Assembly: GCA_001296005.1 (NCBI GenBank) | Contig: LJHR01000007.1 | Location: forward strand, 1 to 64,000 | Source of the DNA: an alpha proteobacterium AAP38 | GTDB taxonomy: Bacteria > Pseudomonadota > Alphaproteobacteria > Azospirillales > Azospirillaceae | Length of the DNA stretch: 64,000 bases | Direction of reading: 5' to 3' | Part shown: in pieces, positions 1 to 8,666 of the stretch | Layout: each line of letters opens with the position of its first letter | Position numbering within the stretch: the first letter of the stretch is position 1 | Notes under the pieces: generated by a model | What the model saw: the letters and a program-made list of their open reading frames with translations, nothing else | Databases searched by the model: none | What the model was told of the DNA's origin: nothing | Program-made: the position numbers and the translations under genes

Positions 1-32
1 CGCCATGGGGCGCGGGCCGGCAGTCGCCGGCC

Positions 33-65
33 AAATGACGGGGATGCCCTGCACCCCCGTCATTT
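33..65 (+). terminator. Hairpin before ychF
   Basis: An 11-bp perfect stem (AAATGACGGGG / CCCCGTCATTT) with an 11-nt loop is followed by GCTTT. It probably ends the unseen gene to the left, or insulates ychF. The T-run is short, so efficiency is uncertain. Confidence 0.5.
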
Positions 66-132
66 GCTTTCCGCGCGCGGATCGCCCATAACCGGGCCAA
101 CCCTTTTCATCTTTTCGGCAAAGCATCGTCCC

Positions 133-1230
133 ATGGGATTCAACTGCGGTATCGTCGGTCTGCCCAATGTCGGCAAGTCCACCCTGTTCAACGCGCTGAC
201 CAGCACGGCAGCGGCCGAGGCCGCGAACTACCCGTTCTGCACGATCGAGCCGAATGTGGGCCGCGTCGGCGTGCCTGATCCGCGCCTGGACAAGCTGGCC
301 GAGATTGCCAAGTCGCAGAAGATCATCGCCACGCAGCTTGAGTTCGTGGACATCGCCGGTCTGGTGCGCGGCGCGTCGAAGGGCGAGGGTCTGGGCAACC
401 AGTTCCTGGCCAATATCCGGGAAGTGGACGCCATCGTCCATGTCCTGCGCTGCTTCGAAGATGGCGACATCACCCATGTCGAAGGCTCCATCGAGCCGGT
501 CCGCGATGCGGAGACGGTGGAGACGGAGCTGATGCTGGCCGATATGGACAGCCTGGAAAAGCGCCTGCCGCCTTTGCAGAAGAAGGCCAAGGCCGGCGAT
601 AAGGACGCCAAGGCCCTGTCCGATCTGATGGAGCGCGTGCTGGCCGCATTGCGCGACGGCAAGCCCGCCCGCACGGTGGATGTCTCCAACGAGGAGCGCG
701 ACGCGTTCAAGCAGATGGCGCTGCTGACCGGCAAGCCCGTCCTCTATGTCTGCAATGTCGAGGAAGCATCGGCCGGCACCGGCAACGCCCTGTCTGCCAA
801 GGTTGCCGAGATGGCCGCCCGCCAGGGTGCCGCCAGCGTCGTCATCTCAGCCGCCATCGAGGCGGAGCTGTCACAGCTGCCGGATGAGGACAAGCTGGAA
901 TACCTGTCCTCGCTGGGTCTGGAAGAGCCGGGCCTGAACCGTCTGATCCGCGCCGGCTACAGCCTGCTGGGCCTGCTGACTTTCTTCACCGTCGGCCCCA
1001 AGGAAGCCCGCGCCTGGACCGTCCGCAAGGGTGCCAAGGCACCGGAAGCCGCCGGCGTCATCCATACCGATTTCGAGCGCGGCTTCATTAAGGCCGAGAC
1101 CATCGACTTCACCAGCTACACCACGCTGGGCGGTGAGGTCGGGTGCAAGGAAGCCGGCAAGATGCGCATGGAAGGCAAGGAATACCTGGTCCAGGACGGC
1201 GACATCTTCCATTTCCGCTTCAACGTGTAA
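133..1230 (+). CDS. ychF: Redox-regulated ribosome-associated ATPase YchF (Obg family)
   Basis: A 365-aa cytosolic TRAFAC P-loop protein. The family binds ribosomes, hydrolyses ATP in preference to GTP (as in E. coli YchF and human OLA1), and is linked to the oxidative stress response. The N-terminal G1 motif GLPNVGKST lies at about residues 8-16. The switch motif DIAGLVRGASKGEGLGN is the family signature, and NVEE stands at the G4 position, replacing NKxD, as is usual in YchF. The C-terminus is a TGS domain ending DGDIFHFRFNV. The ATG at 133 is preferred over an in-frame start at 64 because the protein then matches the family length of about 363 aa and begins MGFNCGIVG. A strong terminator follows, so the gene is probably transcribed alone. 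Confidence 0.97.
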   Translation: MGFNCGIVGLPNVGKSTLFNALTSTAAAEAANYPFCTIEPNVGRVGVPDPRLDKLAEIAKSQKIIATQLEFVDIAGLVRGASKGEGLGNQFLANIREVDAIVHVLRCFEDGDITHVEGSIEPVRDAETVETELMLADMDSLEKRLPPLQKKAKAGDKDAKALSDLMERVLAALRDGKPARTVDVSNEERDAFKQMALLTGKPVLYVCNVEEASAGTGNALSAKVAEMAARQGAASVVISAAIEAELSQLPDEDKLEYLSSLGLEEPGLNRLIRAGYSLLGLLTFFTVGPKEARAWTVRKGAKAPEAAGVIHTDFERGFIKAETIDFTSYTTLGGEVGCKEAGKMRMEGKEYLVQDGDIFHFRFNV

Positions 1231-1260
1231 GCGCCCGGTTCACCTCCGGCCTTGGATCAA

Positions 1261-1291
1261 GCCCCGCCCTCACCGGCGGGGCTTTTTCTTT
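1261..1291 (+). terminator. Rho-independent terminator of ychF
   Basis: Perfect 8-bp GC stem GCCCCGCC / GGCGGGGC with a CTCACC loop, followed by TTTTTCTTT, 30 nt after the ychF stop codon. Confidence 0.9.
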
Positions 1292-1440
1292 GCCAAACGG
1301 AAACGATTGAAACAATGGACACTGGGTCTCCCTTTGCGCGAGTCGCGCCGGATTGACCGTTGCAACCACCAGGAAGCCAGACCGGTGGCCAGAGCCGACC
1401 AAAGCCCATGCCCGGACATATTGATATTTTCCAAGGGGGT

Positions 1441-1472
1441 AATACGCCAGCATTATACAGTAATGCCGTATT
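1441..1472. promoter_or_regulatory. Dyad upstream of the FG-GAP gene
   Basis: The gene-free stretch 1292-1601 holds one clear dyad. Inner arms GCATTA / TAATGC flank TACAG, and outer arms AATACG / CGTATT are offset by a CCA bulge. It sits about 130 bp before the next gene in locally AT-rich DNA. It may be an operator or part of a leader hairpin. I could not assign a convincing -35/-10 pair. Confidence 0.4.
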
Positions 1473-1601
1473 TCGTCATTTCGAATTAAGCAACTCATTG
1501 ACCCCCGACAGCCACGGCGTTATCTATTTTTCCGGGCTGGCAAATCTGACGGCTGATGGTCCCTTGTGGACCGCACCGTCCTTATCAGAGGCATGCGTGC
1601 G

Positions 1602-2879
1602 ATGAGTTCGCAGATTCTCACTTTCGACAAATCGGGTCTGATCCTGCGCTCGCTGACGGGCATGTCGATGCCGTTGCCGGGCATCGATACCCGAGGCGTC
1701 AATGCGGTTGTGGCCGGCAGCCTGTCCGCGGACGGTGTCGCCGATGTCGTGGTCGGGCGTGATGACGGCACCTTCTCCTGGTTCGACGGGCAGAAGGACG
1801 GCGGCAAGCCGGTGGAACATGTGCTGGAACTGCAGCTGCCGATGCCGCGCATGTTCGGGCTGGAACGGATCACCGACCTGCTGGGCATTGCCGATGCCAA
1901 TGGCGATGGCCGCAACGATGTGATCTTCACCTCCTACCTGCTCTACAGTGACACGCCGAACCTGGGCGTCGATCCCGGTCCGGACGACGAGATGCATATC
2001 CTGCCCTTCCCCTATGGCGATGATGCGCTGCCGCCGCCGTCGGGTGCGCCGGATGAAGAGCCGATCTTCACGATCCTGCCTTATCCCATGCCGCCGCGCC
2101 CCATCGCCGTGGGGGAGCCGTATCCGGGCAGCGATCTGACGAAGATCGATTTCTCGAACATCAAGGTCGACCTGCGCGGCGTGCTGATGACCACGGGGAA
2201 CGAGGTCTATATCCCCGGCCCCGATCAGGGGATCGCCGTGGGTGAGCCCCATCCCGGCACCGGTCGTTATGCCGAACCCGCCAAGCAGATTTACGGCGTC
2301 GATACCGACACCGGCAATGTCTATGTCATCTGGGACAACCAGGACCGCAACAAGGAATTTGTGGCCCTGGGCAATCTGGATGCGCGCGGCGGTATCGACG
2401 TCCTGTTCACGGACAAGACCACGGGCGATCTTTATGTAAAGAACGACCTGTCCGACGCCTATTTCGTCAGCGGCATCACCTCTGACGGCACGGTTTCGGT
2501 TGCAGCGGTCGGCAATTTCCAGGGCGATGACAGCCTGGACGAAATCCTGTTCTACGATGCCAGCTCGCGTGAGTTCAGCATCTGGATCCACCCGCCATTC
2601 GACATTGCCACCAGCTACATGGTCGGCATCGATTACTTCAAGACGGTGTTCAAGCTGGATTTCGGCTGGGACTTCGTGGGCACGCAGGATATCGACGGCG
2701 ACGGGATCGAAGACATCATCGTTGCAGCGGTCGGCGACTTCGCGCCGTACCGCCCGGGTTCCCTGGCGCCTGTCGCCTATTACAGCTCGGCCACCGAAGA
2801 ACTGGTGGAACTGGGTAGCTTCGATCCCTTCACGCTGAAGGCGGTCGGCAATTTCTTCGACGGTCCCAGCATCCTGTAA
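1602..2879 (+). CDS. FG-GAP/VCBS-like repeat protein
   Basis: About 425 aa, acidic and rich in Asp, Gly and Pro, with no N-terminal signal peptide. Several segments look like FG-GAP/VCBS beta-propeller blades with calcium-type loops, for example DANGDGRNDVIF, VGNFQGDDSLDEILF and DIDGDGIEDIIVA. A Pro-rich middle region carries two copies of IAVGEP(Y/H)PG, encoded near 2103 and 2231. Such repeats usually occur in extracellular or surface proteins; without a signal peptide, type I secretion or a cytoplasmic location are both possible. The start is uncertain: ATG 1602 has AGAGG ten bases upstream, while ATG 1593 and GTG 1566 are in frame. It is monocistronic between two terminators. The precise function is unknown. 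Confidence 0.75.
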   Translation: MSSQILTFDKSGLILRSLTGMSMPLPGIDTRGVNAVVAGSLSADGVADVVVGRDDGTFSWFDGQKDGGKPVEHVLELQLPMPRMFGLERITDLLGIADANGDGRNDVIFTSYLLYSDTPNLGVDPGPDDEMHILPFPYGDDALPPPSGAPDEEPIFTILPYPMPPRPIAVGEPYPGSDLTKIDFSNIKVDLRGVLMTTGNEVYIPGPDQGIAVGEPHPGTGRYAEPAKQIYGVDTDTGNVYVIWDNQDRNKEFVALGNLDARGGIDVLFTDKTTGDLYVKNDLSDAYFVSGITSDGTVSVAAVGNFQGDDSLDEILFYDASSREFSIWIHPPFDIATSYMVGIDYFKTVFKLDFGWDFVGTQDIDGDGIEDIIVAAVGDFAPYRPGSLAPVAYYSSATEELVELGSFDPFTLKAVGNFFDGPSIL

Positions 2880-2924
2880 CATCCAGTACAGGGGTTATGA
2901 CGCACACTCTCACTATTCCTTTTG

Positions 2925-2954
2925 CGGGCGGTCCCCTGGGGCCGCCCGTTTTTT
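2925..2954 (+). terminator. Rho-independent terminator of the FG-GAP gene
   Basis: CGGGCGG / CCGCCCG stem with a CCCC-T-GGGG centre, followed by six T residues, 45 nt after the stop codon. Confidence 0.9.
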
Positions 2955-3137
2955 CATCTTTCGGGGCAATCCAGATGGGTGGTTGTGTCATCGGGGCCGC
3001 AATCGCCGGAATAATGCATATGGAACCGCCCTTTACGTAACGTCACCCCCTTCCGTGGCCTGTCTTCATTGGATACCGTCTCTCCCGTGCTGAATCGGGC
3101 AATGAAACGAAAGCCCGACCATGGGAGGAACATTTTG

Positions 3138-5012
3138 ATGAGCCACAAGCTTCTGGGCGGCACCGCCCTTGCCGCCGTCCTGTCCCTGTCCGCCATCGCC
3201 ATGGACGCCCCGGCCGCCAAGGCCCAGGGGATCGATATCTCCTCGCTGGTCGTGTTCGGCGACAGCCTGAGCGACACCGACAATCTGAAGAACCTGAACC
3301 CGGCCAGCCGGCCCGGCGCGCCCTATGTTAATGGCCGTTTCTCCAACGGTCCCGTCTGGGCCGAGAATCTGGCCACCCTGACCGGCATCACGGTCAGCAG
3401 CCGCGCCTATGGCGGTGCCCGCGCCACCCGCGCCACCCCCATCGACCTTACGGCCCAGGTTGACGCCTATCTGGCGGGCGGCACCTCCATCCCGGCCAGC
3501 CGTGGTGTCGGCATCTGGATCGGCGGCAATGACTATATCGCCGTCCTGACGCAGCCGCAGGCGAACCCGACCGCCGCCGCCCAGGCCGCCATCGCGGCCA
3601 CCACCGGCGCCATCACCACCCAGGCCGGTCGCCTGTACAGCGCCGGCGCGCGTCAGTTCGTGCTGTTCAACCTGCCGCCGCTGGGCTCCATCCCGCTGAC
3701 AAGCAGCCTGTCGGCTGCCGACAAGGCCAGCGCCAACACCGTTTCCGACCTGCATGCACAGGCCATCAAGGCCTCCGCCAACGCCCTGCGCGCCCAGGGC
3801 GCGACCGTGACGGTGGTGGATGTGCAGACCCTGTTCCAGGGTCTGGTCGCCTCGCCCTCCACCTATGGCTTCACCAACGTCACCACCCCCTGCTTTGCCC
3901 CCATCGGGCCGGGCGGGTCGCTGGTGGCGACGGGTGTCTGCGCCACGGCAGCGGGTGCCGCCGGTTCGGTGTTCTTTGATGCGCTGCACCCGACGGCTGC
4001 CGCGCATCAGATGATCGCCGAATATGCCTATGGCACCATGTCCGCGACCTTCGAGGCGCCGGCAGCATTAGCCATCAGCACCGATACCTCGCAGCGTCTG
4101 CTGGATCTGGCGAATGAGGGCGTGTCGGCCCGCATGTCGGGTGCACGCACTGGTCAGGGCTCGGTCAATGTCATCGGCGCGCAGGCCGGTCAGGATGACC
4201 GTTTCGGCCTGTTCGTCTTCGGCTCCTATGTCGATGGCGACCGCGAGGAAGTGCGCGGTCAGTTCGGCTATGATTATGACGGCTTCAATGCCGGTATCGG
4301 CGTCGATTATCAGGTCGACCGCCATGTCATCGCCGGTCTGGCCTTCTCCTACGGCAACTTGAATTCCAAGACGGATGGTGCCTATTCGAAGCTGGATACG
4401 ACCGCCTATAACCTGACCGCCTATATCACGGCGGCGGCGGACGATCTGTGGCTGGACACAACCATGTCCTACAGCTTCGACGACTATCAGTCGGAGCGTG
4501 CGACCCGCTTCACCCCGTTCGCCAAGGCCAGCGGCGATTACAAGGGCAATACCTACGCGCTGGGCACCACCATCGGCTTCACGCCGGTGGCCGGCTCCTT
4601 CGCGATGGGTCCGGTCATCGGCCTGCGCTATGCCAAGAGCAAGGTCGAAGGTTTCGCGGAAAAGGGCGCCGGCCCGCTGGCCCTGACCTGGGAAGGCTAC
4701 GACGCCGAAAGCCTGCTGGGCTCCGTCGGCGGTCAGATCAGCGGCGTGGGCACCAGCTTTGTGCCGCAGGTCCGCGTGGCCTATGAGTATGAGATGAAGG
4801 GCGACAGCCGCGCGATCGTCGGTCGCTTCGCCAATGGCGAACTGGCCATGACCGATCCGGGGGCCGGCAAGCGCGGTCGCCTAGCCGTGGGTGCCAACCT
4901 TGTGCATGAAACGGCGGAGAACGTGGCCGTGGCCCTGGGCTACAATGGTCACTTCGCCGGCGGCGACCGCACCGACCACGCCCTGACGGCACACCTGAAG
5001 ATCGGTTTCTGA
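3138..5012 (+). CDS. GDSL/SGNH esterase autotransporter (EstA-like)
   Basis: A 624-aa type Va autotransporter. ATG 3138 has GGAGGAA seven bases upstream and opens directly on a Sec signal peptide (about residues 1-29, cleavage near AKA-QG). The passenger is an SGNH hydrolase: block I FGDSLSDTDN with nucleophile Ser43, block III GGND with Asn131, and block V DALHP with Asp281 and His284. The oxyanion Gly is probably in the YGGARAT stretch. The C-terminal 270 residues or so alternate like a 12-stranded autotransporter barrel and end in Phe (HLKIGF). The family, including Pseudomonas EstA, hydrolyses short- and medium-chain esters at the cell surface. It is monocistronic with its own terminator. 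The substrate cannot be read from the sequence. Confidence 0.93.
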   Translation: MSHKLLGGTALAAVLSLSAIAMDAPAAKAQGIDISSLVVFGDSLSDTDNLKNLNPASRPGAPYVNGRFSNGPVWAENLATLTGITVSSRAYGGARATRATPIDLTAQVDAYLAGGTSIPASRGVGIWIGGNDYIAVLTQPQANPTAAAQAAIAATTGAITTQAGRLYSAGARQFVLFNLPPLGSIPLTSSLSAADKASANTVSDLHAQAIKASANALRAQGATVTVVDVQTLFQGLVASPSTYGFTNVTTPCFAPIGPGGSLVATGVCATAAGAAGSVFFDALHPTAAAHQMIAEYAYGTMSATFEAPAALAISTDTSQRLLDLANEGVSARMSGARTGQGSVNVIGAQAGQDDRFGLFVFGSYVDGDREEVRGQFGYDYDGFNAGIGVDYQVDRHVIAGLAFSYGNLNSKTDGAYSKLDTTAYNLTAYITAAADDLWLDTTMSYSFDDYQSERATRFTPFAKASGDYKGNTYALGTTIGFTPVAGSFAMGPVIGLRYAKSKVEGFAEKGAGPLALTWEGYDAESLLGSVGGQISGVGTSFVPQVRVAYEYEMKGDSRAIVGRFANGELAMTDPGAGKRGRLAVGANLVHETAENVAVALGYNGHFAGGDRTDHALTAHLKIGF

Positions 5013-5034
5013 TCCAGGGTTATTGGGTAAAGGC

Positions 5035-5070
5035 AAAGGCCGCGACGGGAAACCGTCGCGGCCTTTTTGT
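5035..5070 (+). terminator. Rho-independent terminator of the autotransporter gene
   Basis: A 14-bp stem around a GAAA tetraloop (AAAGGCCGCGACGG / CCGTCGCGGCCTTT) continues into TTTGTTTG. Confidence 0.95.
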
Positions 5071-5125
5071 TTGTCGGATGATTGCAAGGACGGGCACAGG
5101 CCTGCGGCCCCCCCATACACGCAAA

Positions 5126-5165
5126 GAAAAAGGGCCGCGACGCTTCCACGTCGCGGCCCTTTTTC
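5126..5165. terminator. Bidirectional terminator
   Basis: A 12-bp stem AGGGCCGCGACG / CGTCGCGGCCCT with loop CTTCCA, flanked by an A-run on the left and a T-run on the right, so it works on both strands. On the minus strand it ends the MMPL operon (stop at 5183). Its core repeats the core stem of the terminator at 5035. Confidence 0.9.
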
Positions 5166-5182
5166 AACCCCCTATCCCCGCC

Positions 5183-7555
5183 TCAGTGAACCGCGAAGGT
5201 CCGCTTGGAGGCGCGGCGCACTTCCGCCTCGTACAGCTTGGGGAACATCTTGTAGAGCAGGGCCGCCACCGCGGGCAGCAGGACGACCGCCCCGATCATG
5301 TTGGCCAGGAAGATGAAGGTCAGCAGCACGCCCATATCAGCCTGGAACTTCAGGTCGGAGAAGATCCAGGTGGCCGTCGCTACGGCCAACGTCAGGCCCG
5401 TGAACAGCACGGAACTGCCGGTTTCCTGAAGCGTGCGGTAATAGGCTTCGGCGAAGTTAAGCCCGTGCTTCAGATACGACTGAAGCCGGTTGAAGATATA
5501 GAGGCCGTAATCCACGCCGATGCCCACCCCCAGGGCCGCCGCCGGCAGGGTGGAGATTTTCAGGCCGATACCCAGCCAGGTCATCATAGCATTGCAAAGG
5601 ATCGACACCACGATCAGCGGCAGAACCGTGGCCAGCGAACCGACGATGGAGCGGAAGGTGATGACGCAGAACAGCACGACAGTGGCATAGACCAGCAGCA
5701 GCATGGGCTTTTCCGCCGTCATCACCGCCTGATTGGTGGCCGCCATCACGCCGACATTGCCCGTGGCCAGGTTGAAGCTGACCGTATCGGAAGGGTTGTC
5801 CTTCTTATACTGCTCCACCGCATCCACGATGCGCTGGATCGTCTCTGCCTTGTGATCCTTGGTGAAGATCATGACCGGCATGACGGAGCAGTTGGAATTC
5901 AACAGACCAGTCGATGTCTCGATGGGTGAAACGGTACGAACCAGAACCTGGGAATTACGCGGCAGCACGCGCCAATTCAGGTTGCCCTCGTTCCAGCCGG
6001 TATTTACGGTCCGCATGGCGGTGGCCATGGACATGGTCGATTGCACGCCATCGACATTGGAAATGGCCCAGGTGAAATCATCCACCTGCTTGATGATGTT
6101 GTAATCGATACAGCCGTCGGCCTTGGTCTCCACGATGACCTGGATGATATCCACGCCGATGGCGAACCGGTCCACGATCAACTGGGCATCCTGGTTATAC
6201 CGGCTGTCGGGCCACAGTTCAGGCACGCCGGCCTCGGTATCGCCCACCGTCATCTTGCGCTGCTCCCACAGCGAGATGCCGAATACGCCCAGACCGATCA
6301 GCACCATGACAATGGCACCCTTGGGCCGGGCGAAGACGGCGAACCAGCCCCAGACACGGTCGAACCGGTCCACCTGACCCGACACGCGGGCCCGATACTT
6401 GTCACCCAGCGGCAGGAAGGACAGCACCACCGGCAGCACCCAGAGATGGGTGATGATGATGATCAACATGCCGACGGAGGCCGAAACGGCCAGTTCCTGG
6501 ATCATTTGGATCTGGATGATGGCGATGGTGACAAAGGCCAACGCATCGGTCACCAGGGCCGAGGCACCGGGCACCAGAAGACGTTCAAAGCTGATCCGGG
6601 CCGCTGTGAAGGAATCGGCGCCCTTGCCCATCTCCTGCGTGATGGTGCCGACATTCTGCACGCCATGGGAAATAGCGATGGCGAAGACCAGGAAGGGCAC
6701 CAGGATCGACAGCGGATCAATGCCATAACCCAGCAGCACCAGCAGACCGAACTGCCAGATGACGGTGCAGAGCGAGATGCCCAGCATCGCGAACGTCATC
6801 ATCCAGCTTTTGCCATAGCCATAGACCAGCACGGCGGTGATGACGAAGGCGATGGCGAAGAACAGCACCACGCTCTTGGCACCGTCGGCGATGTCGCCCA
6901 TGGCCTTGGCAAAGCCGATGACATGCACCTGGATCTTGTCATCCTCGAACTTGGCGCGGATGGCCTCCAACTGCTTTGCCACCGCCATATAGTCCAGTTT
7001 CTGGCCGGTGCGCGGGTCCTTCTCCACCAGTTGTACCGACACCAGGGCGGCGGTAAAATCCTCGGCGACCAGACGGCCCACCTGCCCGGATTTCAGGACG
7101 TTTTCGCGGACGATGGGCAGCCACTCATCATTGGGCTGGAACTCGGCGGGGATGACATTGCCACCCGCGAACCCGTCCTCCACGATCTCGATGAAGCGCA
7201 CATTGGGCGTGAAGATGCTGGTGACGCTGGCGCGGTCCACACCGGGGACGAAGAACACCTCTTCCGTCACCTGCTTCAGCCGCGTCATGAATTCCGGCGT
7301 ATAGATGTCCCCTTCCTTCACCGACAGGGCCACCAGCACGCGGTTAGCGCCGCCGAATTCCTTCATATGCTTGGTGAAGGTCTGCATGTAGGGATGGTCG
7401 AGCGGCAGGGTCTTCTCGAACCCGGCATCGACGCGCAGCTTGGCACCTTGCCAGCCCATGAAGGCCGTCAGCAGACCGAACACGACCAGGATCAGCACCC
7501 GGTTGCGGAAGGTCCAATGTTCAAGACGGGACAGGAAGGAGGTGGACTGGGACAT
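5183..7555 (-). CDS. MMPL/RND-superfamily transporter
   Basis: A 790-aa inner-membrane protein with RND topology. There is one N-terminal TM segment (about 18-35), a large periplasmic domain, a block of five TM segments, then the same arrangement repeated. The charged TM4-like segment and the duplicated halves fit the hydrophobe/MmpL branch rather than the tripartite AcrB branch (about 1040 aa). Known relatives move lipids, sterol-like molecules, hopanoids or other hydrophobic compounds. It is the last gene of a minus-strand cluster after the YCF48-like gene (50-bp gap) and two outer-envelope genes, which suggests a trans-envelope system. There is no adjacent membrane-fusion protein or TolC. 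The substrate is unknown. Confidence 0.9.
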   Translation of the reverse strand: MSQSTSFLSRLEHWTFRNRVLILVVFGLLTAFMGWQGAKLRVDAGFEKTLPLDHPYMQTFTKHMKEFGGANRVLVALSVKEGDIYTPEFMTRLKQVTEEVFFVPGVDRASVTSIFTPNVRFIEIVEDGFAGGNVIPAEFQPNDEWLPIVRENVLKSGQVGRLVAEDFTAALVSVQLVEKDPRTGQKLDYMAVAKQLEAIRAKFEDDKIQVHVIGFAKAMGDIADGAKSVVLFFAIAFVITAVLVYGYGKSWMMTFAMLGISLCTVIWQFGLLVLLGYGIDPLSILVPFLVFAIAISHGVQNVGTITQEMGKGADSFTAARISFERLLVPGASALVTDALAFVTIAIIQIQMIQELAVSASVGMLIIIITHLWVLPVVLSFLPLGDKYRARVSGQVDRFDRVWGWFAVFARPKGAIVMVLIGLGVFGISLWEQRKMTVGDTEAGVPELWPDSRYNQDAQLIVDRFAIGVDIIQVIVETKADGCIDYNIIKQVDDFTWAISNVDGVQSTMSMATAMRTVNTGWNEGNLNWRVLPRNSQVLVRTVSPIETSTGLLNSNCSVMPVMIFTKDHKAETIQRIVDAVEQYKKDNPSDTVSFNLATGNVGVMAATNQAVMTAEKPMLLLVYATVVLFCVITFRSIVGSLATVLPLIVVSILCNAMMTWLGIGLKISTLPAAALGVGIGVDYGLYIFNRLQSYLKHGLNFAEAYYRTLQETGSSVLFTGLTLAVATATWIFSDLKFQADMGVLLTFIFLANMIGAVVLLPAVAALLYKMFPKLYEAEVRRASKRTFAVH

Positions 7556-7605
7556 ATCGGTTCGCCTTGGCGTTCAAGGGATCGGGGCGGGGCGAAGAGG
7601 GCGCG

Positions 7606-8574
7606 TCAGGGGCGCGCCGGGATCGGCCCGTGTTCGCCCAGAAGGATGAGGCTGCCGTCGGCTGCCTGGATGGCATCGGCCAGCGCCACGCGGTCGGCAC
7701 GCTTGGTGGTGCTGAAGGTCCGGCCACCATCGCCGCTGGTCAGGACGGCACCCTGTGCGCCGACCAGCACCACCGACCCGTCGGCCAGAACGGCACCGCC
7801 CATCAGGCCCGCCGTGGTATTGCTCTCAATCGCGGTCCAGCTTTTGCCGCCATCATCGCTGCGCAGGATATTGCCCTGCAGCCCATAGGCCAGGAAGCTC
7901 TGCGGTCCCAGGATCAGCGCATCGAAGAAGGACCCGTCATAGGGGCTTTCCAGCTTGGTCCAGGTGGCACCCGCATCGGCGCTGTACAGCAGGGTCCCCG
8001 CCTCACCCGCAATCAGGCGGGTTTCCGGGGTCGGGGCCAGGATGGCGTTGAAATGGAAATCATCCTCGCTGATCTGCCGGCTGTTCCAGGTGGCGCCGCC
8101 ATCGGCGGTTTCCAGATACAGGCCATAGGCACCGACCGCGATCCCATGCTGACCATCGGCGGCGAACAGCACATCCATCAGCGGCTGTTCCAATTCCGGA
8201 TCGGCATGCTGGACCTTCCAGCTTTCGCCACCATCCTCGGTATGCAGGATGACGGCATCATGGCCCACGGCCCAGCCGCGCTTGGGCCCGGCGAAATGTA
8301 CACCCGTCAGGGCGGCATTGGCGGGGACCGGTACCTGCCGCCAGGCATTGCCATTATCGTCGGACAACAGGATATGCCCACGCTCCCCCACAGCCACTAA
8401 CCGGTCGCCGGCGCGGGCCGCGCCCAGGATGAGGGAGTGGCTGGCCAGGGGCGCGATCACCGCAGGGCGCAGCGCCGGAGCGGATACCTCCTGCGCTGCC
8501 ACGGGCAGGGTGCCCAGGGCCAGCAGGCACAGGCTCGCGGCGACGGGGCGGAGGGCGAAGGGAGAACGCAACAT
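7606..8574 (-). CDS. YCF48-related Asp-box beta-propeller protein
   Basis: 322 aa with a Sec signal peptide (about residues 1-28, ending PVAAQE), so probably periplasmic. Six Asp-box motifs of the form S/T-x-D-x-G-x-x-W/F are visible: SDDNGNAW, TEDGGESW, TADGGATW, SADAGATW, SDDGGKSW and SGDGGRTF. This predicts a six- or seven-bladed propeller like the photosystem II assembly factor YCF48. In non-photosynthetic proteobacteria these proteins recur next to MMPL transporters and DUF1302/DUF1329 genes, where they may act as periplasmic adaptors; that role is inferred. ATG 8574 is chosen over an in-frame TTG at 8610 because it starts the signal peptide. Confidence 0.88.
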   Translation of the reverse strand: MLRSPFALRPVAASLCLLALGTLPVAAQEVSAPALRPAVIAPLASHSLILGAARAGDRLVAVGERGHILLSDDNGNAWRQVPVPANAALTGVHFAGPKRGWAVGHDAVILHTEDGGESWKVQHADPELEQPLMDVLFAADGQHGIAVGAYGLYLETADGGATWNSRQISEDDFHFNAILAPTPETRLIAGEAGTLLYSADAGATWTKLESPYDGSFFDALILGPQSFLAYGLQGNILRSDDGGKSWTAIESNTTAGLMGGAVLADGSVVLVGAQGAVLTSGDGGRTFSTTKRADRVALADAIQAADGSLILLGEHGPIPARP

Positions 8575-8616
8575 CGAGATCACCGGGCGTGGTTGGTTAA
8601 CGCGGCCCAAGAGACG

Positions 8617-8650
8617 GAAAAGGGCCGGCCGGTCAACAACCGGCCGGCCC
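8617..8650 (-). terminator. Terminator/attenuator after the DUF1329 gene
   Basis: An 11-bp perfect stem GGGCCGGCCGG / CCGGCCGGCCC with a 7-nt loop. On the minus strand it is followed by TTTTCC. It lies between the DUF1329 and YCF48-like genes and may lower expression of the two downstream genes relative to the two outer-envelope genes. Confidence 0.75.
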
Positions 8651-8666
8651 GTTGCCGTATCAAGGA

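Noticed and set aside
1524-2882. A 452-codon minus-strand frame opposite the FG-GAP gene
   Set aside because: The plus-strand protein has recognisable propeller-like repeats, a plausible ribosome binding site and a correctly placed terminator; the minus frame has none of these.
6041-7888. A 615-codon plus-strand frame opposite the MMPL transporter
   Set aside because: Composition is rich in His, Asp and Gln, and the opposite strand encodes a clear membrane transporter.
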